Source of the DNA: Pseudomonas sp. M47T1
Lineage (GTDB): Bacteria > Pseudomonadota > Gammaproteobacteria > Pseudomonadales > Pseudomonadaceae
Assembly (NCBI RefSeq): GCF_000263855.1
Contig: NZ_AJWX01000002.1
Span: 310,001-374,000, forward strand
Length of the DNA: 64,000 nucleotides
Reading direction: 5' to 3'
The translations under genes and the position numbers were made by a program. Under the pieces are notes generated by a model. That model made no database searches and was not told the origin of the DNA. It saw only the letters and a list, made by a program, of their open reading frames with translations. This document shows, piece by piece, positions 53,683 to 64,000 of the stretch; the first letter of the stretch is position 1, and each line of letters opens with the position of its first letter.

Positions 53683-54672
53683 CTAAGCCTCGACCAGATT
53701 CTGCGGCGAACCACGCCCCCAGTCGGAAATATTCTTCAGGGTGGTGCTGGCGATGGCGGCAAGCGCCTCGCGCGTCAGAAAGGCCTGGTGTGCGGTGATG
53801 ATCACGTTGGGAAAGGTCAGCAGGCGCGCCAATACGTCATCCTGCAGGGGCAGGTCGGAGCGGTCTTCGAAAAACAGCTGCGCCTCTTCTTCGTACACGT
53901 CCAGGCCCAGGTAGCCCAGCTGCCCGGTTTTCAGGGCGTTGATCAGCGCCGGGGTGTCTACCAGCGCGCCACGGCCGGTGTTGATCAGCATGGCGCCGGG
54001 TTGCAGCTGCGCCAGGGTACGGGCGTTGATCAGGTGGTGGCTGTCGGCGGTCAGCGGGCAATGCAGGCTGATGACGTGGGCTTGGGCCAGTAGTTCGTCC
54101 AGCGGCAAGTAGCGGGCGCCCAGGGCTAGCACGGCATCGTTGGGGTAGGGGTCGTACGCCAGTAACCGGCAGCCGAAGCCGTGCATGATGCGCGCGAAGG
54201 CGGCGCCGATCTGCCCAGTGCCGACCACGCCCACGGTCTTGCCCACCAGGTCGAAGCCGGTCAGCCCGTGCAGGGTGAAGTCGCCGTCGCGGGTACGGTT
54301 GTAGGCGCGGTGCAGGTGGCGGTTCAGGGCCATGATCAAGGCCACGGCGTGCTCGGCCACCGCATTGGGTGAGTAGGCGGGTACGCGCACCACGTCCAGG
54401 CCCAGGCGCTTGGCGGTGGGCAGGTCGACATGGTTGTAGCCGGCCGAGCGCAGGGCAATCAGCCGCGTGCCACCGGCGGCCAGTTGCTTGAGCACTGCTT
54501 CACCCAGGTCGTCATTGATGAAGGCGCAGACCACCTCGTGGCCGACGGCCAGGGGCGCAGTGTCAGGCGTCAGGCGCGCAGGCTGGAAGTGCAGGTCGAT
54601 GTCGAGGTCGCGGGGGATGGCCAGGAAACTGTCCTGATCGTAGTGCTGGCTGCTGAACAGGAGGGTGCGCAT
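53683..54672 (-). CDS. ldhA: D-lactate dehydrogenase (2-hydroxyacid family)
   Basis: The 329-residue NAD enzyme has the Rossmann motif GKTVGVVGTGQIGAAFARI and the catalytic Arg (INTGRGALVDT), Glu (DVYEEEA) and His (ITAHQAFLTREAL) of fermentative D-lactate dehydrogenases. It reduces pyruvate to D-lactate. AAGGAAG stands 6 bases before the ATG. An ldhA next to gacS is the usual Pseudomonas arrangement. Confidence 0.92.
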   Translation of the reverse strand: MRTLLFSSQHYDQDSFLAIPRDLDIDLHFQPARLTPDTAPLAVGHEVVCAFINDDLGEAVLKQLAAGGTRLIALRSAGYNHVDLPTAKRLGLDVVRVPAYSPNAVAEHAVALIMALNRHLHRAYNRTRDGDFTLHGLTGFDLVGKTVGVVGTGQIGAAFARIMHGFGCRLLAYDPYPNDAVLALGARYLPLDELLAQAHVISLHCPLTADSHHLINARTLAQLQPGAMLINTGRGALVDTPALINALKTGQLGYLGLDVYEEEAQLFFEDRSDLPLQDDVLARLLTFPNVIITAHQAFLTREALAAIASTTLKNISDWGRGSPQNLVEA

Positions 54673-54702
54673 GGTCGGGCTTCCTTATAAGTGGCCATCA
54701 TT

Positions 54703-54800
54703 GTAGCTGCTGCCAAAGGCTGCGCTGGCCGGTCGGTTCGCTGCAGGTTCGCAGCGAGGCATGGGGCCCGCGCAGCCGGGCGGCAGCGGCTACAAGGCGG
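54703..54800. repeat. REP-type inverted repeat between ldhA and gacS
   Basis: TGTAGCTGCTGCCAAAGGCTGCGC and a partial complement ending GCGGCAGCGGCTACA bracket a central hairpin (TTCGCTGCAGGTTCGCAGCGA). It belongs to the same family as the REP doublet at 26707. Confidence 0.6.
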
Positions 54801-57551
<2,751 letters not shown>

Positions 57552-57665
57552 GCCTGTTTCTCCCGGCCATGGCTTTCGATAATGGGCGCGAACAGCCGCG
57601 CGCCACACGGCAAAATACCTTGCCGTGGCCGCGCGTGCATCCGTTAAGGGCGCTTTATGTCGATT

Positions 57666-57860
57666 TTAAAGCCAGTACTGCACGCCGAACATCAGTGACT
57701 GGGCGTTATAGCGGGTGCTGACATCCCCTGCGGGCAGGCCATTGATGTCGCCAAAGTGCGCCGCGCGGGTTTGCAGGTAGCGGTAGTCGACGGAGGCCGA
57801 CCAGTGGCTGTGAAACGATGCACAAAGCCGGGTTGGGGTGAAATAGGTGCCATTGCTGCA
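57666..57860 (-). pseudogene. C-terminal remnant of an outer-membrane beta-barrel protein
   Basis: On the minus strand the tail WSASVDYRYLQTRAAHFGDI, then SLMFGVQYWL reads as the last two strands of an outer-membrane barrel ending in an aromatic beta signal. The upstream sequence is not barrel-like and no start is visible, so most of the gene is lost. It lies between gacS and the SDR gene and may mark an insertion or deletion junction. Confidence 0.5.
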
Positions 57861-57889
57861 AAACCTCCATCCTGGTTCAGGGGCGGTGC

Positions 57890-58930
57890 TTAGTCGAGCG
57901 TTGAAAGCGGGGCGCCGTTGTCGGCCAGATAGTCGTTGTCGCGGTACCACTTGAGCGTGTCGGCCAGGGTCTGTTCCACCGGCCGGAAGCTGCTGCCCAA
58001 CTCCCGGGCGCTTTTGTCGTGGCTGAAGTGGGTTCGGCCGCGCTCCTGGGCCATCAACTTGACCGTCGAGGTGCTGATCAGTACCGGCTTGCCAGTGATC
58101 AGGTGGTACACCTCGTACACGGAGGCGATCAGTCGCAGCATCGCCAGCGGTACCTTGCGTTGCGGCGCAGCTACGCCGCTGACGCTGGCCAGTGCCTCGA
58201 AAATGCTGCCCATGTCCATGTGCCTGCCGGCGGCCAGGTAGCGTTCACCGCTACGGCCTTTCTCGGCGGCGGCGATCAGGTGCAGGGCAACGTCTCGGGC
58301 ATCGACCACCGAGAAAGTACCTGGCAATACACCGGGCAACTTGCGCTGGACGAAATCGAGCAGGAATTGCCCCGAGGACGTAGGCCCGATGTCGCCGGGG
58401 CCGAACATCCAGCCAGGCAGCACCATGCTGATCGACATGTCGGGGTGCTTGCGCAGGAACTCATGCACCACCTGCTCGGAAAGGATCTTGCTGCGGTAGT
58501 AGTCATCGGCGCCGTGTTCGGGGCGCGACATGGTCTCGTCGATCAAATCCTCGGGGCCGCCTTGCAGTACGGCAATGGAGGAAACGTGCACGGCCTGGCG
58601 CACACCGGCCTTATACGCGGCGGCCAACAGTAGTTCGGTGGCCTTAACGTTAGTGTCGTAGAGAATTTGCCAGTGTTTACCACCCTTGTAACTGTCACGG
58701 AAGTACGCGGCGGTGTGCAGCAGGGTGTCACAGCCCTGCAAGTGCTGACTGAATTTTTCCACGTCCAACAAGTTGCCCTGTATCCATTCGACGGGCAGAT
58801 CGCCGAATTGCTTTCTGGCTTTTTCCACGGATCGCACCAGCGCTTTGACTTTGATGTTGCGCTGCAGAAGTGTATGTACCGTGTTGTTTCCCAATAAGCC
58901 GGTTGCACCGGTTACAAATGCACATTCCAT
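57890..58930 (-). CDS. NAD(P)-dependent epimerase/reductase (extended SDR, dihydroflavonol reductase-like)
   Basis: The 346-residue enzyme has the nucleotide motif FVTGATGLLGNNTVHTLL, then TLLHTAAYFRDS and the catalytic YxxxK in DDYYRSKILSEQ. It resembles dihydroflavonol-4-reductase-like and hopanoid-epimerase-like SDRs. The substrate is unknown. AGGT lies close before the ATG. It is divergent from a TetR regulator 242 bases away, which probably controls it. Confidence 0.85.
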   Translation of the reverse strand: MECAFVTGATGLLGNNTVHTLLQRNIKVKALVRSVEKARKQFGDLPVEWIQGNLLDVEKFSQHLQGCDTLLHTAAYFRDSYKGGKHWQILYDTNVKATELLLAAAYKAGVRQAVHVSSIAVLQGGPEDLIDETMSRPEHGADDYYRSKILSEQVVHEFLRKHPDMSISMVLPGWMFGPGDIGPTSSGQFLLDFVQRKLPGVLPGTFSVVDARDVALHLIAAAEKGRSGERYLAAGRHMDMGSIFEALASVSGVAAPQRKVPLAMLRLIASVYEVYHLITGKPVLISTSTVKLMAQERGRTHFSHDKSARELGSSFRPVEQTLADTLKWYRDNDYLADNGAPLSTLD

Positions 58931-59172
58931 TGAAAGACCTGCTTGATAACACGCTTGGGTGGGGAGGACCCAGACCTGTGCCCTGTGCCCTGGGGGCGCC
59001 GCCAGGTCCGTGGCTGAAGCGATTAAAGACCAGCTTTTTTTGGCGATGCATGCCCAATGTTGGGATGATGGGTTATCATGAATCTGAAATAAATTGTTAC
59101 CTGCCTGCTGTTGTGGTTTCGGGATGTCTTGCCAACTATTCATCCTTTCAGCGTTAAAGTCTGGAGTTTAAA

Positions 59173-59772
59173 GTGTTGATAAAAACTAGAATGGGTCGGG
59201 AAGAAAAACAGCAATATACCCGCGAGAAACTTTTTGAGGCTGCCACCGAGCTTATGGTCAGCAAGGGCTATCATGCGGCCAGCGTTAGCGATATTGCAGA
59301 AACCGCCGGCTTTTCCAAAGGCGCGTTCTTTTCCAACTTTGCCAGCAAGGCCGATTTGCTGGTGGCACTTACCCAGCGCTTCAAGGGCGTGGAGATCGAT
59401 CGCCTGGCCAGTGCGCTGAGCTCAGGCGCCTCGGCTGCCGAGCTCAGCCAAGGGCTTGTGGTTTACATCGACAACCTGAAGAACAACAAGGCCTGCGTGA
59501 TTCTGGACGTGGAGCTGCAACTGATCGCGGCCCGCGACGAGTCGTTCGCCCGCCACTACCACGACTTGCACCAGCAAAACAGTGAAGCGCTGGGCGAGCT
59601 GATCGAGCTGATCTTCAACCACCATGGCAAGCGCGCGCCCATGGAGCGTAGCGTCCTCGCCATGTTGTTCACCGCCTTGTCCGAAGGCTTGGTGCTGCAG
59701 GGGCACAGTGATCCGGCCCAGCAGATCAAACTGGTACTGGAAGCCCTGGTGGAGCATGCCGCGCCGCTCTGA
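59173..59772 (+). CDS. TetR/AcrR-family regulator
   Basis: The 199-residue protein has a TetR helix-turn-helix: REKLFEAATELMVSKGYHAASVSDIAETAGFSKGAFFSNFASKADLL (about residues 18-65), followed by a helical ligand-binding domain. It starts at GTG 59173 with GGAG 6 bases upstream. It is divergent from the SDR gene, the usual repressor-target layout; the inducer is unknown. The two-component genes follow in the same direction. Confidence 0.85.
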   Translation: MLIKTRMGREEKQQYTREKLFEAATELMVSKGYHAASVSDIAETAGFSKGAFFSNFASKADLLVALTQRFKGVEIDRLASALSSGASAAELSQGLVVYIDNLKNNKACVILDVELQLIAARDESFARHYHDLHQQNSEALGELIELIFNHHGKRAPMERSVLAMLFTALSEGLVLQGHSDPAQQIKLVLEALVEHAAPL

Positions 59773-59817
59773 ATGTTAACCGGACGACGGGCGGTTGCTT
59801 GCTGGCAATGGGATCAC

Positions 59818-59839
59818 TGATAATTGGTTATTGATAATT
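59818..59839 (+). promoter_or_regulatory. Direct repeats TGATAATT before the response regulator gene
   Basis: TGATAATT occurs at 59818-59825 and 59832-59839, 14 bases apart, just upstream of the OmpR-type regulator gene. Direct repeats of this kind are typical of OmpR-family binding sites, suggesting autoregulation; unproven. Confidence 0.4.
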
Positions 59840-59847
59840 AGTGCCAG

Positions 59848-60579
59848 ATGCCAATGAATCCTGTAAGCAATTGTGTCGGCAATATTCTCGCCATCGAAGA
59901 CGATCCGGTGCTGGGTGCCTATGTGCATCAGCAACTGGGCCGCTGTGGCTTCCAGGTCACTTGGTGCCAGAACGGCAGCGATGGCCTGGCCTTGGCCCGT
60001 GGTGAGGAGTTCGACGTAGTGCTGATGGATATTCTGCTGCCCGGCATGAATGGCCTGGACGTGCTGCAGCACCTGCGTGAGCACTCGGCCACGCCCGTGA
60101 TACTGATGTCGGCGCTGGGTGCTGAGGCCGACCGCATCACGGGTTTTCGCCGCGGCGCCGATGACTATTTGCCCAAGCCGTTCAGTGTCGACGAATTGCA
60201 GGTGCGGGTAGAGGCGATCATGCGCCGGGTGGCCCTGGAGCGTCGCCGTACCCAGCCACCTGCGCGGGGGGAGGCAGCAGCCGATGAGTTGTGCTTTTAC
60301 GACCAGCATTCCGACATCAGTTTCAGCGGCCGTGCGGGCGGGTTGACCCGCAGCGAGTTCCGCCTGCTGGACACCCTCAACCGCCATGCCGACGAGGTGC
60401 TGAGCAAGGCTTTCCTTTATCAGCACGTGCTGCAGCGCGGCTACGTGCAGCATGACCGCAGCCTGGACATGCACATCAGCCAAATCCGTCGAAAGCTCAA
60501 GGCCGTGGGCTACTTGGCGCGCGAAGTGCGCACGGTATGGGGCAAGGGCTATGTGTTCAGCGCCAGCGAGGCGCTGTGA
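59848..60579 (+). CDS. OmpR-family response regulator
   Basis: The 243-residue regulator has a receiver (ILAIEDDPVLGAYVHQQL, D in VVLMDILLPGMNGLDV, K in DDYLPKPFSVDELQVRV) and a winged-helix output (LTRSEFRLLDTLNRH, RSLDMHISQIRRKLKAVG). An ATG at 59854 is possible. It overlaps the kinase gene by one base (TGATG), so the pair is coupled. Its regulon is unknown. Confidence 0.88.
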   Translation: MPMNPVSNCVGNILAIEDDPVLGAYVHQQLGRCGFQVTWCQNGSDGLALARGEEFDVVLMDILLPGMNGLDVLQHLREHSATPVILMSALGAEADRITGFRRGADDYLPKPFSVDELQVRVEAIMRRVALERRRTQPPARGEAAADELCFYDQHSDISFSGRAGGLTRSEFRLLDTLNRHADEVLSKAFLYQHVLQRGYVQHDRSLDMHISQIRRKLKAVGYLAREVRTVWGKGYVFSASEAL

Positions 60580-61925
60580 TGCCCGGCCGTCAGTCGCTGT
60601 TCTGGAAACTGGTGGTGCTTTTGATCGGCTTCTGCCTGCTGATGATCTGGTTGAGCTGGTCCTGGGGCCGCTACATGGAAACGCAGAACGCCTTCCTGTC
60701 CAGCGAGGCCAAGGCGCTGCTCAGCCACTATGCCGAGGATGCCGAACGGGCCTGGGAGCGGGGCGGCACCGCTGGCGTCGACACTTGGCTGGCCGCCATG
60801 GCGCGCCAGGAGCAAGGCTGGATAGGCGTGATCGGTCGTGACCTGCAACCTTTGGGCAGCCGCGAACTGACCGACGCCCAGGCCCAGCGCATGACGTTCC
60901 TGCGCGGCCTGGACTGGCCGGTGAGCCGTCGCAGCCTGGGCCTGCCCTGGCTGCGCGTGCCGTTCGCGCACCACCCCCAGGCCGGCAGCCTGGTGATTGA
61001 GTTGCCCGAGCGCCTGATGCCTGGCCGCTACGCCTTGCTGTGGCACGTGAGCATCACCGGCATCATCCCCGGGCTGTTCACCTTTCTATTGTGCGTGGGC
61101 CTGTACCGCTTGCTGATCGCGCCGCTCAACCGCCTGCGCGAACAGGCCAACGCCTGGCGCGCCGACCCCTTGCAAGGCCGCCTGACCGCCCAGGCCACCA
61201 GCCGCGCCGACGAGTTGGGCGAACTGGGCCGCGCCTTCGACCACATGGCCGAGCACCTGCAAAGCACCGTGGCCCTGCAACGCCAGCTATTGCGCGATCT
61301 GTCCCATGAGTTGCGCACGCCGCTGAGCCGCCTGCGCGTGGCCAGCGACAGCGAGCAGGACTGCGCGCGCCTGCGTGACCGCGTACAGCGCGAGGTGCAG
61401 GGCATGCAGCGCCTGGTCGACGACACCCTGCAACTGGCCTGGCTGGACACCGAACGCAAGGCACCGGCGCTGGAGCCCATCCAGGTGCAGGCGCTGTGGG
61501 ACATGCTGGTGGAAAATGCGTGTTACGAAAGCGGCTGGCCCGTCAGCCAACTGCACTGCACGGTCAGCGCCGACTGCTGGGTGCAGGGCAACCTCAACGC
61601 GTTGGCCCAGGCCCTGGAAAACATTTTGCGCAACGCCATTCGTCATTCGCCGCCCCAGGGCGTGATCAGCCTGCATGCCCGCCGCGAGGGCGACGAGTGG
61701 CTGCTGTTGCTGGAGGATCAGGGCGGCGGTGTGGCGGATGGCGATCTTGAACGCATCTTTCATCCTTTTATCCGCCTGGATGGCGCCCGGCCGGGTGACG
61801 GCGGTTTTGGCCTGGGCCTGAGCATCGCCCGCAACGCCCTGGCCCGGCAGGGCGGGGCTTTGTGGGCGCAGAACACCGGCGCGGGCCTGCGCCTGAACCT
61901 GCGCGTGCCGGCTACTTATAGCTGA
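60579..61925 (+). CDS. Two-component sensor histidine kinase
   Basis: The 448-residue kinase has membrane spans near residues 8-28 and 150-172 around a periplasmic sensor of about 120 residues, then HAMP (RLLIAPLNRLREQANAW). The histidine is in LLRDLSHELRTPLSRLRVA, and the ATPase has NILRNAIRHSPP and GFGLGLSIARNALARQGG. The sensor domain matches no family recognised by eye. It is the partner of the overlapping response regulator and belongs to the block inserted between gacS and cysM. Confidence 0.88.
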   Translation: MPGRQSLFWKLVVLLIGFCLLMIWLSWSWGRYMETQNAFLSSEAKALLSHYAEDAERAWERGGTAGVDTWLAAMARQEQGWIGVIGRDLQPLGSRELTDAQAQRMTFLRGLDWPVSRRSLGLPWLRVPFAHHPQAGSLVIELPERLMPGRYALLWHVSITGIIPGLFTFLLCVGLYRLLIAPLNRLREQANAWRADPLQGRLTAQATSRADELGELGRAFDHMAEHLQSTVALQRQLLRDLSHELRTPLSRLRVASDSEQDCARLRDRVQREVQGMQRLVDDTLQLAWLDTERKAPALEPIQVQALWDMLVENACYESGWPVSQLHCTVSADCWVQGNLNALAQALENILRNAIRHSPPQGVISLHARREGDEWLLLLEDQGGGVADGDLERIFHPFIRLDGARPGDGGFGLGLSIARNALARQGGALWAQNTGAGLRLNLRVPATYS

Positions 61926-62014
61926 ATGGAATTAGTGCTGCACTTTGCGTGATATGGCCTCGGGACGTTTGCCGGTATGATAGGCGGCCCCGCAGTCCGG
62001 ATTGCGAAGACGCC

Positions 62015-62917
62015 ATGACCCTGCAGTACCCAACCATCGCCGATTGCGTCGGCAACACGCCGCTGGTGCGCTTGCAGCGCCTGGCCGGTGAAACCAGCAA
62101 CATTCTTTTGCTCAAGCTGGAAGGCAATAACCCGGCAGGTTCCGTGAAGGACCGCCCGGCGCTGTCGATGATTACCCGCGCCCAAGCACGTGGGCAGATC
62201 CAGCCCGGCGACACCCTGATCGAAGCGACCTCCGGCAACACGGGTATTGCCCTGGCCATGGCGGCTGCAATCAAGGGCTACAAGATGGTCCTGATCATGC
62301 CCGACAACTCCACCGCCGAGCGCAAGGCCGCCATGACCGCCTATGGCGCCGAGCTGATCCTGGTGACCAAGGAACAGGGCATGGAAGGCGCCCGCGACCT
62401 GGCTGAACGCCTGCAGGCCGAAGGCCGCGGCAAGGTGCTGGACCAGTTTGCCAACGGTGACAACCCCGAGGCCCACTACGTCAGCACCGGCCCGGAAATC
62501 TGGCAGCAGACCAACGGCACCATCACCCATTTCGTCAGTTCCATGGGTACCACCGGTACCATCATGGGGACCTCGCGCTATCTCAAGGAGCAGAACCCTG
62601 ACGTGCAGATCGTCGGCCTGCAGCCGATGGAAGGCTCGGCCATCCCCGGCATCCGCCGCTGGCCCACCCAATACCTGCCCAAAATTTACCAGGCTGACCG
62701 CGTTGACCGCATCGTCGACATGGCCCAGGCCGAAGCCGAAGATGTCACACGCCGCCTGGCGCGCGAGGAAGGCATCTTCTGCGGCGTATCCTCGGGCGGT
62801 GCCGTGGCGGCCATGCTGCGCTTGTCCCGGGAAGTGGAGAACGCCACCATCGTGGCGATCATCTGCGACCGCGGCGACCGCTACCTGTCCAGCGGCATTT
62901 TCGATGCGCCCAACTGA
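62015..62917 (+). CDS. cysM: Cysteine synthase B (CysM)
   Basis: The 300-residue PLP enzyme has the lysine in [16 protein letters not shown], the substrate loop [15 protein letters not shown], the phosphate loop [16 protein letters not shown] and the serine motif [14 protein letters not shown]. CysM makes cysteine from O-acetylserine with thiosulfate or sulfide. The start [18 protein letters not shown] is family-typical though the ribosome site is weak. It overlaps rlmD by one base (TGATG). Being next to gacS is normal in Pseudomonas, but here about 4 kb intervenes. Confidence 0.95.
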   Translation: MTLQYPTIADCVGNTPLVRLQRLAGETSNILLLKLEGNNPAGSVKDRPALSMITRAQARGQIQPGDTLIEATSGNTGIALAMAAAIKGYKMVLIMPDNSTAERKAAMTAYGAELILVTKEQGMEGARDLAERLQAEGRGKVLDQFANGDNPEAHYVSTGPEIWQQTNGTITHFVSSMGTTGTIMGTSRYLKEQNPDVQIVGLQPMEGSAIPGIRRWPTQYLPKIYQADRVDRIVDMAQAEAEDVTRRLAREEGIFCGVSSGGAVAAMLRLSREVENATIVAIICDRGDRYLSSGIFDAPN

Positions 62918-64000
62918 TGGCTAAGAAGAATGTCGGCCTGCGCTTTCAGCCAACGGGCGGTCAGCGCGCCGTGCAGGTGCCCACGGGCAAGAAGCAGCGC
63001 CTGGATATCGAACGCCTGAGCAACGACGGCCGCGGCATTGCCTTCCTGGAAGGGCGCACCTGGTTCGTGCTGGGCGCCCTGGCCGGCGAGCAGGTAGAAG
63101 CACGTGTGCTCAACGCCCACGGCAAGGTGGTGGAGGCACGCACCGAAAAGGTGCTCAAGGCCAGCGCCATGCGCCGTCCCGCCCCCTGCGCCCACGCCGA
63201 CCGCTGCGGCGGTTGCAGCGTGCAGCACGTGCCGCGCGAAGAACAGTTGGCACTCAAACAGCGCATGCTCGCCGAGCACCTGCAGCGTGCCGGTAACATT
63301 GCCCCGCCACAGTGGGATACGCCGCTGACCGGGCCCGAATTCGGCTACCGCCGCCGCGCCCGCGTGGCCGTGCGCTGGGACATCAAGGCGCGCAAACTGG
63401 ACGTGGGTTTCCGTGCCGCCGCCAGCCAGGACATCGTGGCCATCGTCGATTGCCCGGTGCTGGTACAGCCCTTGCAGCCGATCATGAGCGGTTTGCCCGC
63501 CGTGCTTCAGGGCTTGAACAAACCCCAGGCCATCGGCCACGTGGAACTGTTCGCCGGCACCGCGTTGTGCGTGCTGGTGCGCCACACCGCGGCGTTGCCC
63601 GAAGCTGACCTGCAAGCCCTGCAAGGGTTCTGCGCCGAGCATGGTGCGCAGTTGTGGTTGCAGGGCGATGGCCAGCCGCAGCCGGTGGACAGCGACGCGG
63701 CGCTGGGCTTTGCCCTGGCACCCTGGAACCTGACGCTGGCGTACCGCCCCGGGGACTTCGTGCAGGTCAACGAGGCGGTCAATACCTTGATGGTGGAGCA
63801 GGCCCTGGCCTGGCTCGCACCGCAACCCCAGGAGCGGGTTCTGGATCTATTCTGTGGTTTGGGCAACTTTGCCTTGCCACTGGCCACCCGGGTGAAAGAG
63901 GTGGTGGCGGTTGAAGGCGTGCAGGCCATGGTGGACCGGGCGGCAGCCAATGCGCTCAGCAACAATCTGCATAACGTAAAGGTTTTTCAGGCCGATTTGT
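62917..64000 (+). CDS. rlmD: 23S rRNA (uracil-C5)-methyltransferase RlmD, cut at window edge
   Basis: The frame opens at ATG 62917 ([12 protein letters not shown]), overlapping the cysM stop, and continues to the window edge for 361 codons. It has a TRAM-like N-terminus, the iron-sulfur cysteines in [14 protein letters not shown] with a later one in DCPVLV, and the SAM-binding start [15 protein letters not shown]. It matches RlmD (RumA), which methylates U1939 of 23S rRNA. The catalytic C-terminus lies outside the window. Confidence 0.93.
   Translation, partial: MAKKNVGLRFQPTGGQRAVQVPTGKKQRLDIERLSNDGRGIAFLEGRTWFVLGALAGEQVEARVLNAHGKVVEARTEKVLKASAMRRPAPCAHADRCGGCSVQHVPREEQLALKQRMLAEHLQRAGNIAPPQWDTPLTGPEFGYRRRARVAVRWDIKARKLDVGFRAAASQDIVAIVDCPVLVQPLQPIMSGLPAVLQGLNKPQAIGHVELFAGTALCVLVRHTAALPEADLQALQGFCAEHGAQLWLQGDGQPQPVDSDAALGFALAPWNLTLAYRPGDFVQVNEAVNTLMVEQALAWLAPQPQERVLDLFCGLGNFALPLATRVKEVVAVEGVQAMVDRAAANALSNNLHNVKVFQADL

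Overview
The window is chromosomal DNA of a fluorescent-type Pseudomonas. The evidence is GacS with its ldhA and cysM-rlmD neighbours, PhoP/PhoQ, DctA behind a sigma-54 promoter, an NrdA with two ATP-cones, Rsm-type small RNAs, high GC, and many Pseudomonas-style REP palindromes. No CRISPR array, rRNA operon, replication origin or complete insertion sequence was seen. Both window edges cut genes: a GNAT acetyltransferase on the left and rlmD on the right.

1-15.3 kb is signalling and housekeeping. It holds a GAF histidine kinase, a CHASE4-PAS-GGDEF-EAL protein and a MASE2 diguanylate cyclase, all on the minus strand. Next come a metallo-beta-lactamase-fold hydrolase, an FNT channel, an alpha/beta hydrolase, a DapF-like protein in which both catalytic cysteines are serine, a chemoreceptor and small secreted proteins. 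tRNA-Val(GAC) follows, flanked by two YecA-type SEC-C proteins.

16.1-16.8 kb has no intact protein gene but carries two tandem Rsm-like sRNAs. Each has GGA hairpins and a rho-independent terminator, and their promoters share an exact 19-nt block and an identical 44-nt spacing to the -10. A decayed DUF1016/YhcG nuclease lies between them. GacS, the kinase that drives such RNAs, is encoded at 54.8-57.6 kb.

17-26.5 kb is metabolic and accessory: a Gly/Tyr-rich secreted protein, an internally duplicated membrane protein with a leaderless S8 peptidase, a SWIM zinc-finger protein, and a cluster of IaaM-like amino-acid 2-monooxygenase, nitrilase-fold amidase and asparaginase.

26.8-34.8 kb is a defence island, AT-rich in its second half: a membrane protein, McrB (without the N-terminal recognition domain) and McrC, a Bro-N protein, then a DUF262 (ParB-like) and MAE_28990-type HEPN pair convergent with a C5-cytosine methyltransferase. 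The last three look like one candidate system. A truncated fic toxin with its intact antitoxin sits between nrdB and nrdA.

34.9-57.6 kb is core: nrdB, nrdA (tandem DnaA boxes upstream), fhuF-like, a PPTase, dienelactone hydrolase, phoPQ, dctA (sigma-54 promoter and two perfect 14-bp palindromes), sprT, ttcA, a tag/DUF2069/wrbA/arsC cluster, a TlpA-like lipoprotein, ldhA and gacS. An apparent insertion (57.66-61.93 kb: outer-membrane remnant, SDR/TetR pair, two-component system) separates gacS from cysM and rlmD.
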